A DNA stretch of 64,000 nt from CAYVTD01 sp964577665 (GTDB lineage: Bacteria > Bacteroidota > Ignavibacteria > Kapaibacteriales > UBA2268). A program made the position numbers and the translations under genes. Shown piece after piece: positions 1 through 9,065 of this stretch (positions are counted from its first letter, which is position 1; each line of letters starts with the position of its first letter). The stretch lies in contig CAZOBD010000002.1 of NCBI GenBank assembly GCA_964577665.1, positions 1 through 64,000 of the forward strand. The letters are read 5' to 3'. Below the pieces are notes generated by a model. It saw only the letters and a program-made list of their open reading frames with translations, did not search any database and was not told where the DNA came from.

Positions 1-240
1 CTAAAATAAACAGATGAAACGCCCATGATTCGGGAAAACACATAAGGGAATGATTATTTGAGGGTTAATGCAAAACAGAGTTTTGAAAGAAAAGCACATT
101 CCCAAATCGGAGTTTGGGAATGAGATGTAAAACTGTATAAGACCCCACCCCGGCCCTCCCCAAGGGGAGGGAGCAAGATCATTGAATTCCCTCCCTTTGG
201 GGAGGGTTAGGGTGGGGCTAAAATAAACAGATGAAAAATA
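1..240. repeat. Composite dispersed repeat, copy 1
   Basis: Three parts can be seen. A 5' block (about 5-60) begins with AATAAACAGATGAAA. A central palindrome at 97-123 has arms TTCCCAAA/TTTGGGAA. A GC-rich inverted repeat at 138-219 has arms of about 30 bp that start CCCCACCC and end GGGTGGGG, and each arm contains a nested CCCTCCCC/GGGGAGGG hairpin. The outer blocks recur in the same order at 63150-63380, where the middle is different. The AATAAACAGATGAA word flanks the block on both sides in both copies. No coding capacity was seen. It is probably a REP-like or MITE-like non-autonomous element; no transposase for it lies in the window. Confidence 0.75.
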
Positions 241-298
241 ATATGTTTTGAGAATCCCGGAAATACAACCTAAAAAATATGAATGATATTATTTAATT

Positions 299-1597
299 AT
301 GGATTTTGAAGCAAATCAATCGAAAAAGCCGGTTGCACTTGTTGACTGCAACAACTTCTATGCCTCCTGCGAAAGGATTTTTAATCCTAAGCTGGAAGGA
401 AGACCCATAGTTGTGCTTTCCAACAACGACGGCATGATAATCGCCCGTTCCAACGAAGCAAAGGCGCTCGGTATTCCCATGGGTGAACCTCTTTTCAAAG
501 TCCAGCCTTTAGTTGACAAGCACGGCATTCTCGTTTTTTCATCAAACTATACACTTTACGGAGATATATCACATCGCGTAATGACTACTCTGGAGCAGTT
601 CTCGCCAAACGTGGAAATTTACTCGATAGATGAAGCTTTCATTGATTTGAGCGGCTTTGAACGAAAAGACCTTGACCAATACATGCATGAGATGAGGGAA
701 ACTGTTAAACAATGGGTGGGCATTCCGGTTTCAATAGGCGTTGCAAATACAAAAACTTTGGCAAAAATCGCAAACCGTTTCGCAAAAAAGAATCCCGAGC
801 ATAACGGAGTATTAAATCTTTTTGAAAAACAGAGACCTTATATTGATAATATTTTAAAAAAGACAGACGTAAGCGACGTATGGGGTATCGGCAGGCAATA
901 CACAAAACTACTTAAATCTAAGGATATAAATACAGCTAATGATCTTTCACAGGCTTACGACTACTTTGTAAAAAAACGTATGACCATAATGGGACTGCGG
1001 ACAGTTTACGAACTGCGGGGAGTTTCCTGCATTGACCTTGAGCACAGTCCAAATCCCAAAAAATCAATTGTTTCTTCCCGATCATTCGGAAAAGTTACGG
1101 ACAATAAGCAATACGTGAGGGAAGCTGTTTCTTACTTTGTACATATCGCCGCCGAAAAACTGCGCAGGCAGAAATCCGCAGCTAAACATCTTACGGTTTT
1201 CCTTCGCACTAATCCTTTCAAGGAAAGTCCCCAGTATCACAACGGAGTGCTGATAGAATTCCCCGTTCCGACCGATTCGACGGCGGAAATGCTTGAATAT
1301 GCAGAAAAAGGATTTGAGCAGATTTTCCGCGAAGAATTTTTTTATCACAAAGTAGGAATAATGCTGGCGGATTTTTCCCCGGCGGCTCAAAATCTCCAAT
1401 CTCTTTTTGACAAAAGAGACCGCTCAAAAATGGCAAAGATAACCGAACTCATCGACAGAGTGAATATGGAACAAGGCGCCGGAACCGTTTTTTACGCTGC
1501 CGCCGGCATTCAGCGAAGCTGGAGCATGAAGAGAAATCTAAAATCCCCTCACTATACGACAAGCTGGCGGGAAATACCCGTTGTAAAAATGGTTTAA
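299..1597 (+). CDS. umuC: Y-family translesion DNA polymerase, UmuC-like
   Basis: Catalytic subunit of a DNA polymerase V-type translesion enzyme that copies past damaged bases. The protein has 432 residues, close to the usual UmuC length of about 420. The metal-binding Asp16 lies in VDCNNFYASCE, and the Asp111-Glu112 pair lies in the YSIDEAF motif. The little-finger domain and the C-terminal UmuC tail follow, ending SWREIPVV. umuC normally follows umuD, the LexA-like cofactor gene, but here only repeats lie upstream and no umuD-like reading frame is visible within the window. Either umuD is elsewhere or this is an orphan. The start is ATG and no strong ribosome site is visible. I see no clear LexA box. 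Confidence 0.93.
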   Translation: MDFEANQSKKPVALVDCNNFYASCERIFNPKLEGRPIVVLSNNDGMIIARSNEAKALGIPMGEPLFKVQPLVDKHGILVFSSNYTLYGDISHRVMTTLEQFSPNVEIYSIDEAFIDLSGFERKDLDQYMHEMRETVKQWVGIPVSIGVANTKTLAKIANRFAKKNPEHNGVLNLFEKQRPYIDNILKKTDVSDVWGIGRQYTKLLKSKDINTANDLSQAYDYFVKKRMTIMGLRTVYELRGVSCIDLEHSPNPKKSIVSSRSFGKVTDNKQYVREAVSYFVHIAAEKLRRQKSAAKHLTVFLRTNPFKESPQYHNGVLIEFPVPTDSTAEMLEYAEKGFEQIFREEFFYHKVGIMLADFSPAAQNLQSLFDKRDRSKMAKITELIDRVNMEQGAGTVFYAAAGIQRSWSMKRNLKSPHYTTSWREIPVVKMV

Positions 1598-1706
1598 AAT
1601 AATTTCCACAAAATATTCTATTATCATTTTTTATTCGGTAAGATGATAACTGTTTTGTATATTTATTCAAGAAAAAAGTGAAATTATCTTGAAAAAAAAA
1701 TAGATT

Positions 1707-2639
1707 ATGAGAAAATGCCAAGTGTTATTAATTGTTGTATTTACACTATATATAACTGCTTATGCAGGCAGTTTTGAAAAAAAATCACAAGATTTCGCAC
1801 CCGTAGTTGATAAACTTCTTGAGAAAGGAGCAGATACGAGCTTTATAAGTCTGCTTCTAAATCATCCTGATATACAGTTTGATGAAAAATACATCAAAAT
1901 AAATGTAACCGGATATTTAAAAAAGCCGGATTATTCCTCCCAGTATAATGACTATTCCGTTAAGAAATGCACTGAATTCATAAGGGAAAACAAATTTGTT
2001 CTCAACGACTGCTCAGAAAAATATAAAGTGCCTAAAGAAGTAATAACGGCAGTTATGTGGGTAGAAACCAAGCATGGCAGAATCACCGGGAACCATCACA
2101 TTGCGAGCGTTTACCTTAGCGCTGCCATGGCTGATCAACCGGAATATATTGAAATGAATCTTGAGAATCTGCATGAACAGTGGGATGGTGCAGATGATGA
2201 ACTTCCCGCCCTCGAAGAAAAAATCAAATCACGTGCCCGAAGGAAAGCTTCATGGGCTCTTAGTCAGCTTCTGGCGCTTGAAAGAATGCGCGATAATACG
2301 GATATTGACATTATGGAACTTGAAGGCTCATGGGCGGGCGCTTTCGGATGGTCACAGTTTTTGCCATCAAGCTATATGAGTTGGGCTGTGGACGGTAACA
2401 GAGACAACACAACTGATCTTTTCAATGTACACGATGCCGCCTGCAGTATCGCAAATTATCTATCAGAAAACGGCTGGGGTAAAACAAGAAAATCGAGAAG
2501 GTCTGCCGTATTTCATTATAATAACAGCAGCGACTATGTAGATGCCGTACTGACTTTAGCCGCCAGATTACAGGACAATCAAGACACTCCTCCCTCAGAA
2601 AAAATTAAGCTGCCTTTGAAAAAACAGCTTAATAGATAA
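1707..2639 (+). CDS. Lytic murein transglycosylase, MltB-like
   Basis: Predicted periplasmic enzyme that cleaves the peptidoglycan glycan strand to leave 1,6-anhydro ends. Residues 1-21 form a signal peptide (hydrophobic core LLIVVFTLYITAYA). There is no lipobox, so this is a soluble or loosely attached form, unlike E. coli MltB, which is a lipoprotein. The SLT_2-type domain covers about residues 85-290. The likely catalytic Glu120 sits in AVMWVETKHG, followed by GAFGWSQFLPSSY, the family's substrate-site signature. The Ca-site-like segment DGNRDNTTDLFNVHDA follows it. The gene is monocistronic by spacing: 109 bases from umuC and about 100 bases to the next gene. Confidence 0.88.
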   Translation: MRKCQVLLIVVFTLYITAYAGSFEKKSQDFAPVVDKLLEKGADTSFISLLLNHPDIQFDEKYIKINVTGYLKKPDYSSQYNDYSVKKCTEFIRENKFVLNDCSEKYKVPKEVITAVMWVETKHGRITGNHHIASVYLSAAMADQPEYIEMNLENLHEQWDGADDELPALEEKIKSRARRKASWALSQLLALERMRDNTDIDIMELEGSWAGAFGWSQFLPSSYMSWAVDGNRDNTTDLFNVHDAACSIANYLSENGWGKTRKSRRSAVFHYNNSSDYVDAVLTLAARLQDNQDTPPSEKIKLPLKKQLNR

Positions 2640-2695
2640 AACATATATTAACAACTTTTAATTTGTAATAAAGCAAATTATAAAGGATTTATTTT

Positions 2696-2703
2696 TATCT
2701 TTG
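2696..2703 (+). promoter_or_regulatory. Bacteroidota-type -7 element
   Basis: TATCTTTG matches the TAnnTTTG consensus and lies 43 bases upstream of the ATG at 2747. No TTG is found at the expected distance of about 20 bases upstream, so support is partial. Confidence 0.4.
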
Positions 2704-2746
2704 CAGATGATGTTTTTTTTACAAAATTTAATTTTTGGTTAAAATT

Positions 2747-4504
2747 ATGAAGATAAAATACTTTTTTCCGGCTCTCCTTATACTTTTTTCTGTTTTTTCA
2801 AGAACATCAGAAGGGCAAAATGATTACGAGGCTCCGGCGCTTCTTTATCCGGTCAATAAAGCCGAAAATATTTCTCTGACTCCAACCATGAAATGGAGTA
2901 AAGTACCCAATAATTTTTCTTATAATAATGATGTGGTTTACAGGCTTCAGGTATCATATAACAGAGATTTTACCAATCTTCTGCTAGACTGGGAAGTAAA
3001 AAACAACTATAAAAAACTGCCTAAACTTAATTACCGGAATACTTACTACTGGAGAATATCTGCACATTCAAAGAACAGATCAACCGTATGGTCTGACGCT
3101 CACGTCTTCTATACAATTAAATCTCATCCATATATAAGCAAACAAACCGGAAAGCTTACATCCTGCCACGGAGAAAATCCCGTTTTATCGGTACATACTA
3201 ACAGCCCGGGAATCACTTACCGATGGTTTAAAAACGGTATGGAAATAAGCGGAGCAGTCAAATATCATTATGAAATCACCGGCTGTTCTCCGGATGATTC
3301 CGGCATTTACTGGTGCCGGCTTGATAAAGAAGACGATGAAACAACTTTTTCAGAAGATATTCCCGTAAAAATAGTCAGTGAAATAATTATAGATAAACAG
3401 CCCGACTCACGCTTTTTTAAATACGGAGAGGATGCCGTCTTTAAATGCAGCGCCCGGGCTGTAAATCTTCCTGCCGAAAATCCTTTGATTTATCAATGGT
3501 TCAGAGGGCAGTTCAAATTGCAAAATTCAGATAAATACAGCGGAGTAAATACAAATGAACTGACAATACGCAATATTGAACCTGAGGATTACGGTGAAAT
3601 ATTCAGTCTTCGAATTAAAAACACATTTTGTGATGAATATATTCATTCGGAACTATGCGGAGTCATTCCCCTATATATTTTTGAAAGCCGCCCGGCTGAT
3701 GCAACCGTATGTATGGACGAAAATATAGATTTCTCAGTGAAAACTGCATCACATGTCAAAAGTTACCACGATGTTTTTTACAGATGGAAAAAAAACGGAA
3801 CCGGTTTGGTAAACAATGAAAGAATAAGCGGAGCAAACAGCACTAAGCTGTCTATTTCAAAAGCAAATAAAAATGATGAAGGTGAATATAAACTGGCTGC
3901 ATACGTAATGCCTGATCAAAAAATCGACGAAACATCTGCATTTCATTTACAAGTAAACTCTACCCCTGAAATAGTACGGCAGTCACCGCTGAGACAAACA
4001 CATAACTTCAATGATGAAGTTACTCTTTTCGTAGAGACAAGAACAAACAAATGCAGTTATCAATGGTTCAAAACCGACGCACCACCTGTTCCGGGAGCCG
4101 TTAATAATTATTACCAATTCACTTTAAAGAGCGGAAACGAAGGCGGTTATTATTGTCTGGCTTATAACGAATGCGGCTCTGTCAAATCTGAAAGAATCAT
4201 TGTCGGAGTAGTTTCGGAATTTCCAGAGTATGAAATGTATGAAGATATCACATTTATTATTCCAAATCCGATAAAGGAAAAATTTACTCTTAACTTTGCA
4301 AATCCGCAAGATTCATATTATTCTATTATTCTATATGACGGTTTGGGAAAAAACGCAGGGACACTTTTCAACGGATATTTAAAAGCCGGCGGTCAAGCGC
4401 TTGACTTAAGCGTGAAAGATCTAAATCTGAACCAGGGAGTCTATTTTTTGTATCTTCAAGGGCAAAATAAAAGCTATACCAAGCCGGTATTAATATTGAA
4501 ATAA
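2747..4504 (+). CDS. Secreted multi-Ig-domain protein with T9SS C-terminal sorting domain
   Basis: Predicted surface or secreted protein of 585 residues. I start it at the ATG that gives MKIKYFFPALL, a signal peptide, rather than at the in-frame TTG twelve bases earlier. An FN3-like segment (about residues 30-120, with YYWRISAHSKNRSTVW) is followed by about four Ig-like domains. Each shows the YQWF/YRWFKNG and DSGIYWC/DEGEYKLAAY pattern typical of Ig I-set folds. The last 80 residues begin IIPNPIKEKFTLNF and end YTKPVLILK, which is a type A sorting domain recognised by the type IX secretion system. The ligand is unknown. Adhesion or extracellular-matrix binding is a guess from the domains. 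Confidence 0.85.
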   Translation: MKIKYFFPALLILFSVFSRTSEGQNDYEAPALLYPVNKAENISLTPTMKWSKVPNNFSYNNDVVYRLQVSYNRDFTNLLLDWEVKNNYKKLPKLNYRNTYYWRISAHSKNRSTVWSDAHVFYTIKSHPYISKQTGKLTSCHGENPVLSVHTNSPGITYRWFKNGMEISGAVKYHYEITGCSPDDSGIYWCRLDKEDDETTFSEDIPVKIVSEIIIDKQPDSRFFKYGEDAVFKCSARAVNLPAENPLIYQWFRGQFKLQNSDKYSGVNTNELTIRNIEPEDYGEIFSLRIKNTFCDEYIHSELCGVIPLYIFESRPADATVCMDENIDFSVKTASHVKSYHDVFYRWKKNGTGLVNNERISGANSTKLSISKANKNDEGEYKLAAYVMPDQKIDETSAFHLQVNSTPEIVRQSPLRQTHNFNDEVTLFVETRTNKCSYQWFKTDAPPVPGAVNNYYQFTLKSGNEGGYYCLAYNECGSVKSERIIVGVVSEFPEYEMYEDITFIIPNPIKEKFTLNFANPQDSYYSIILYDGLGKNAGTLFNGYLKAGGQALDLSVKDLNLNQGVYFLYLQGQNKSYTKPVLILK

Positions 4505-4601
4505 ATTTATTTTGTAAATATTCTTGGTAAATTGCCGAAATTACCGATATTAGAAAAAGAATATTTTTGCTCATTTATTGAGAGAGTTTTATTAAGGAAA
4601 A

Positions 4602-4620
4602 TGCTAACTTTCTGTTAGCA
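4602..4620. terminator. Small hairpin, possible weak terminator
   Basis: TGCTAAC/GTTAGCA arms with a five-base loop lie about 100 bases downstream of the Ig-domain gene. There is no clear T run, so terminator function is uncertain. Confidence 0.3.
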
Positions 4621-4677
4621 AAGTGTTTGTTATTTGTTAATGTCAATATATCATTTTTATTTATAAATTAATTTTCT

Positions 4678-4685
4678 TAAATTTG
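4678..4685 (+). promoter_or_regulatory. Bacteroidota-type -7 element
   Basis: TAAATTTG fits TAnnTTTG, 63 bases before the first ATG of the rhomboid-like gene. No -33 TTG is found at the right spacing. Confidence 0.35.
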
Positions 4686-4748
4686 TAACTTAATTCTTCT
4701 TCATTTGTTAATAAAAGAAGAAGAAAACACTTGATAAAACGGCAGCAA

Positions 4749-5612
4749 ATGATGCTAAATAGATACATAAGCAGTTTTTCTAAAGGCTTCCTGCTTTTTG
4801 CCGCGGGAATATATTCGCTTAATTATTTTCTAAACGGAGCAGTTGACCAATTGTTTGTCCTTCAGCCGATTGCAGTTACCGACGGCATGGAACTTTGGAG
4901 GCTGTTCACATTTGTTCTCTCACCGGGAACTCTGCAGGGCATTGTGCTTTTTGCAGTAACCTTTTATTTCTTTGCTCCGCGTCTTGAAGACAATTTTGTT
5001 AAGCATTTGTTTGCCTGCATCATTCTTCTTATGATTGCCCTGCAGGGAACCCTCAGCACCCTGATTTTCTGGAAAATGCCCATAGAAATAAAAGGAATGG
5101 AAGGAATATCTTTTTTCGTACTTACGCTTTTTGCCGCATTCAATGCCAACAAAAAAATTGTCATCTGGCGTTTTCCGTCCGTCAGGGCTTACGTATTTGT
5201 ATTTTTGATTGCTTTCGGATGGGGACTCCTAACGGGTATTCACACTCTTTTAGCAGGACACCATATTCTTTTAACTGCCGTTTCTTCGGCTCTGATAGGA
5301 CTTAGCGGCGGGCTTTTCGTATATTTACAGATGGTTATCATAAAAAATATCAAAAAAAGAGCTTATAAAGAAAATGTGCAGCCGGCGCCAGAAATACCCA
5401 AACCGGAAGAGCTTAGAATGGCAATTATCAAAGAAAAAGAAAGAAGGGAACGCAGCGCCTATGAAGACGGTCCTTACTTTGATCATGAGTATGACATCCC
5501 TCTTACAGAAGAAAATCTTAATCTGATTTTAGATAAAATAACGGTTTACGGAAAAGAATCATTAACAGTAGCTGAAGAAAAGTTTTTGGAAGATTATGCA
5601 AAGAAATTATAA
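4749..5612 (+). CDS. Rhomboid-like multi-pass membrane protein, probably catalytically inactive
   Basis: About six membrane segments occupy residues 10-210, followed by a charged cytoplasmic tail. The segment ELWRLFTFVLSP resembles the L1-loop WR motif of rhomboid proteases. The position where GxSG would be expected reads GMEGISFF, so the serine nucleophile seems to be absent. The tail ends with LDKITVYGKESLTVAEEKFL, similar to the short C-terminal domain found on many Bacteroidota rhomboids. I infer a pseudoprotease. The reading frame can be extended to a TTG at 4731, but the ATG pair at 4749/4752 is preferred. Another polytopic family with a similar tail cannot be excluded. Confidence 0.65.
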   Translation: MMLNRYISSFSKGFLLFAAGIYSLNYFLNGAVDQLFVLQPIAVTDGMELWRLFTFVLSPGTLQGIVLFAVTFYFFAPRLEDNFVKHLFACIILLMIALQGTLSTLIFWKMPIEIKGMEGISFFVLTLFAAFNANKKIVIWRFPSVRAYVFVFLIAFGWGLLTGIHTLLAGHHILLTAVSSALIGLSGGLFVYLQMVIIKNIKKRAYKENVQPAPEIPKPEELRMAIIKEKERRERSAYEDGPYFDHEYDIPLTEENLNLILDKITVYGKESLTVAEEKFLEDYAKKL

Positions 5613-5673
5613 GTTCATAATCAAATTAAATCTTTATCCATTCTAATTTACACATCTAATCATGGAGAAAATT

Positions 5674-6699
5674 ATGCCCGAAAAAAGTTTTTATCTTAAG
5701 AAAGACTCTCTCGTGGAGCATATAGACATAACAAAAGTGGATATGCGCGAATATGTCAATGCAATGGGCAAAATGGCATTTCAAGCAAAAAATCTTCACC
5801 GTGCCGCAAATATTTACGTAAAAATGCTTGAGGACGAAAAGTGTAGTGTCATTCTTACCCTTACAGGTTCGCTTTTCAGCGCCGGGCTTAAAAAAATGGT
5901 GGTCGATATGATTGAAAACAACATGATAGACGCTATTGTATCCACAGGCGCCATCATAGTTGACCAAGATTTCTTTGAAGCTCTCGGCTTCCGCCATTAT
6001 CAAGGTTCACCTTATGTGGACGACAATGAACTGCGTGAGCTTCATATTGACAGAATTTACGATACATACATTGACGAAGACGAACTGCGCGTTTGCGATA
6101 TGACAGTTGCAGAAATAGCCAACTCACTTGAACCGAAACCTTACAGTTCCCGCGAATTTATAGCTGAAATGGGCAAATGGCTGGTACTAAATGATAAAGG
6201 GCAGGGTTCAGTTGTAAGAACTGCTTATGAGAAGGGCGTTCCAATTTTTGTCCCTGCGTTTTCAGACTGCTCTGCCGGTTTCGGACTTGTCCACCATCAG
6301 TATCACTCAAAAGGTGATGTTGTAAGCATTGATAGTGTTAAAGACTTCCTTGAGCTCACCAAGATAAAAATTGAAGCCGTTGAAACAGGAATTTTCATGA
6401 TTGGCGGCGGAGTACCGAAAAATTTCACCCAAGACGTTGTAGTAGCAGCAGACATTCTTGAAGTGGAAGCGGACATGCACAAATACGCCATACAAATTAC
6501 AGTGGCAGACGAACGCGACGGCGGACTTTCCGGCTCGACTCTGAAAGAGGCAAGCTCGTGGGGCAAAGTGGAAACTACATACGAGCAGATGGTATATGGC
6601 GAAGCTACCGTTATCGCTCCTATGATTTCTTCTTACGCATATCACGGAGAAGCTTGGAAAAAAAGAAATGAAAAAAGATACAATGATTTTCTCGGATAA
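5674..6699 (+). CDS. Deoxyhypusine synthase family protein
   Basis: NAD-dependent aminobutyl-transfer enzyme of the deoxyhypusine synthase fold, 341 residues from MPEKSF; an upstream ATG at 5662 adds four. Matches are LTLTGSLFSAGLKKMV (NAD site region), DAIVSTGAIIVDQD, FIAEMGKWL, GVPIFVPAFSDCSAGFG, MIGGGVPKNF and EASSWGKVETTYEQ. The last contains the lysine (about residue 298) that forms the spermidine-derived imine in characterised enzymes. Bacteria lack eIF5A, the substrate in eukaryotes and archaea. Bacterial homologues are linked to homospermidine or other polyamine synthesis, so a polyamine product is the likelier role. The gene stands alone between a membrane protein and a glycosyltransferase, with no polyamine genes nearby. 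Confidence 0.88.
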   Translation: MPEKSFYLKKDSLVEHIDITKVDMREYVNAMGKMAFQAKNLHRAANIYVKMLEDEKCSVILTLTGSLFSAGLKKMVVDMIENNMIDAIVSTGAIIVDQDFFEALGFRHYQGSPYVDDNELRELHIDRIYDTYIDEDELRVCDMTVAEIANSLEPKPYSSREFIAEMGKWLVLNDKGQGSVVRTAYEKGVPIFVPAFSDCSAGFGLVHHQYHSKGDVVSIDSVKDFLELTKIKIEAVETGIFMIGGGVPKNFTQDVVVAADILEVEADMHKYAIQITVADERDGGLSGSTLKEASSWGKVETTYEQMVYGEATVIAPMISSYAYHGEAWKKRNEKRYNDFLG

Positions 6700-6721
6700 T
6701 TCTTAAAATTTTTCACACCCG

Positions 6722-7807
6722 ATGGAAAATCCCGAAATCTCGGTTATTATGCCGGTTTACAATACTCAAAAGTATGTGAAAACCGCTGTCAGGTCAATAC
6801 TTGAGCAGTCATTCAAAAGATTTGAACTATTAATCATAGACGATGGTTCTACCGATTCAAGCCTTAAGATAGTCAAAGAATTTAAGGATGAACGTATTAG
6901 GCTTTTACAAAATAAAAAAAACAGAGGTCTTCCCTACACCAGAAATAAAGGTATAACAAAATCATGTGCAGACCTTATTGCATTTGCTGACAGCGATGAT
7001 ATAAGCCATAAAGACCGCCTTCAGCGTCAATACTTTTTTTTGATGGATAATGAGCATATCGGACTTTGTTTCACACAGTACTTGATTATTAACCAAAATA
7101 ATATAATTGTTTCCTTCCCGGGTGCAAATTTATTGAATTTTTCTTTCAAATGGCAGCTTTTATGGGATAATCCTATCCTTCAGCCGTCTGTAATGTTTAG
7201 AAAAAGCCTGTTAAAAAACCATAATCTTTCTTTCAATAAAGAATATTTAATTGCCGAGGACCTTGAACTATGGCATTCTCTGGTATTTCATACTGAAGTT
7301 TATAAAATCAGGGAGCCTTTGCTGTATTACAGAGTTCAGCCTAAAAGCACCTTCCATTCAAATATTTCGATTGGAAAAGCTAATTCTCTCAAATCCTCAT
7401 ATAAATATCTAAAAAAAATGACAGGTAATGCCCCCCCTGCTTTTTATAAATACTTGACTTACTATAATCATTCGACTTTTGAAAAAGAAGATTATAAAGA
7501 ACTGTTATCTGTTTACCGCTGGATAATCAACCTGAGAAATGATTTTTTTGAAAAACATGGTTTAGACCGCCATGAAAGAAAGCAGATTAACAAAGATATA
7601 AATATTAGACTAATTGTTTTTCTGTCTAACATGAAATTAAAATATTCGCTGCATAGTCTAATTTATATATTTCTAAAATCAAAATATAGAATATTAATAA
7701 GAATCATATCCGGAATTTTTACTTTGATAAGTATATGCACAATGAAATACTTCAAATGTAAGACTTTGTCAGGTAGGCATTCCAGATTATTATCAAAATA
7801 TATTTAA
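6722..7807 (+). CDS. Family 2 glycosyltransferase
   Basis: Transfers a sugar from a nucleotide-sugar donor to a surface glycan precursor on the cytoplasmic side. The GT-A domain covers residues 1-230: ISVIMPVYNTQKYV at the start, LLIIDDGSTD, and the metal-binding ADSDD motif near residue 92. The C-terminal 130 residues are basic, include a hydrophobic stretch (IRIISGIFTLISICTM) and could anchor the protein at the membrane. It starts 22 bases after the preceding gene and leads into a second glycosyltransferase, so it is probably the first gene of a polysaccharide cluster. The acceptor and sugar cannot be told from the sequence. Confidence 0.88.
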   Translation: MENPEISVIMPVYNTQKYVKTAVRSILEQSFKRFELLIIDDGSTDSSLKIVKEFKDERIRLLQNKKNRGLPYTRNKGITKSCADLIAFADSDDISHKDRLQRQYFFLMDNEHIGLCFTQYLIINQNNIIVSFPGANLLNFSFKWQLLWDNPILQPSVMFRKSLLKNHNLSFNKEYLIAEDLELWHSLVFHTEVYKIREPLLYYRVQPKSTFHSNISIGKANSLKSSYKYLKKMTGNAPPAFYKYLTYYNHSTFEKEDYKELLSVYRWIINLRNDFFEKHGLDRHERKQINKDINIRLIVFLSNMKLKYSLHSLIYIFLKSKYRILIRIISGIFTLISICTMKYFKCKTLSGRHSRLLSKYI

Positions 7808-7829
7808 ATACAATTTTTTTTAATTAATT

Positions 7830-9005
7830 ATGAAAATTCTGTTTTCGATACCTTATTATGCGCCTGCTTACTCTTACGGCGGTCCCGTTGCTGCATCAGA
7901 AATGTCAGCAGAGGGACTGGTAGAAAAAGGAGTAGAGATAGATGTAATAACAACTGATGTGCTGGATGCAAAAAAAAGAAATCCTGTGTTAGAAGAGAAT
8001 CTAAACGGAGTAAAAGTATTTAGATTTAAAAATTTCAGCAACACTCTGGCAAAGCAGGCTAATCTTTATGCTCCATCCGGCTTGAAAAATTGGCTGAAAA
8101 AAAATATTGCAAATTATGACTTAATTCATTTCCACGACGTATTCGCTTTTCTTCTAACAATGCCGGTTATGGATGCAGTAATTGAACACAATATTGCTTT
8201 CATAGTCCAGCCTCACGGCACTACTAACAACGAGCATATTGAAAACAGCGGCATTCTAAAGCCGGTAAAAAAATATTTGTTAAAAAGATATAACAAACGA
8301 TTTACTTATGCCTCTGCTTTCATAGCTCTTTCTGAAACCGAAAAAAATGCTGTTTCACGATACTATCCAAAAGAAAAAATAGAGATTATTCCTAACGGAA
8401 TAGTTATGCCTGACTTAAGTTCAATCGATACATCAGGCATAAGGGAAAGCCTTAAGCTTGGCAGAGACACAAAACTAATAGCTTTTTTAGGCAGACTGCA
8501 CTCCATAAAGGGCATCGATATTTCTTTGAAAATATTATCAAAAATTAAGAATACAGATTTTCACTTCATTATTGTAGGTCCCGATGAGCAGAACGAAAAA
8601 AAACATCTCATTAATCTGTCTGAAAGACTTGGATTAAGTAATAAAATCACTTTTACAGGACCTGCTTATGGCAATGAAAAATATAAATACTTAAAAGCCG
8701 CAGATATTTTTATGCTAATGTCGAGAGCAGAAGGGCATCCGGTTACCTGTATAGAAGCTCTTGCCTGCGGCACTCCGGTTTTTGTTTCAAATCCTGCCGG
8801 ACTGACAGATTTCAAAAAATTCAATGCAGGAATAATTGTCGATTCTCAAAATATCGAAAAATCAGCAGAAATCCTCTCAACTGTTTTAAATGATAGTAAT
8901 AAACTGAACAGCTTGAAAAAAAATACTCAGAAAATTGTTCGTGATCTATTTACGAAAAAAAGGATGGTTGACAGTATTTATGAGCTATATCGTAGTATAA
9001 TTTAG
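7830..9005 (+). CDS. Family 4 (GT-B) glycosyltransferase
   Basis: 391 residues. The N-terminal domain starts KILFSIPYYAPAYSYGGP, the usual glycine-rich acceptor loop. The C-terminal Glycos_transf_1 domain has IPNGIVMP, LIAFLGRLHSIKGID, FHFIIVGPDE and the donor-binding E-x7-E motif in MSRAEGHPVTCIEALACGTP. It is a retaining transferase by family. It lies 22 bases after the GT2 gene and is followed by gmd, so it likely builds a fucose- or GDP-sugar-containing glycan. The donor is unproven. Confidence 0.9.
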   Translation: MKILFSIPYYAPAYSYGGPVAASEMSAEGLVEKGVEIDVITTDVLDAKKRNPVLEENLNGVKVFRFKNFSNTLAKQANLYAPSGLKNWLKKNIANYDLIHFHDVFAFLLTMPVMDAVIEHNIAFIVQPHGTTNNEHIENSGILKPVKKYLLKRYNKRFTYASAFIALSETEKNAVSRYYPKEKIEIIPNGIVMPDLSSIDTSGIRESLKLGRDTKLIAFLGRLHSIKGIDISLKILSKIKNTDFHFIIVGPDEQNEKKHLINLSERLGLSNKITFTGPAYGNEKYKYLKAADIFMLMSRAEGHPVTCIEALACGTPVFVSNPAGLTDFKKFNAGIIVDSQNIEKSAEILSTVLNDSNKLNSLKKNTQKIVRDLFTKKRMVDSIYELYRSII

Positions 9006-9025
9006 CTTTTTTACAAAAATTTTCA

Positions 9026-9033
9026 TATTTTTG
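9026..9033 (+). promoter_or_regulatory. Bacteroidota-type -7 element before gmd
   Basis: TATTTTTG matches TAnnTTTG, 32 bases before the gmd ATG, and suggests that gmd has its own promoter. No matching -33 TTG was found. Confidence 0.4.
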
Positions 9034-9065
9034 TTATTTGTTTATTTATTAGAAAAAATAATAAT

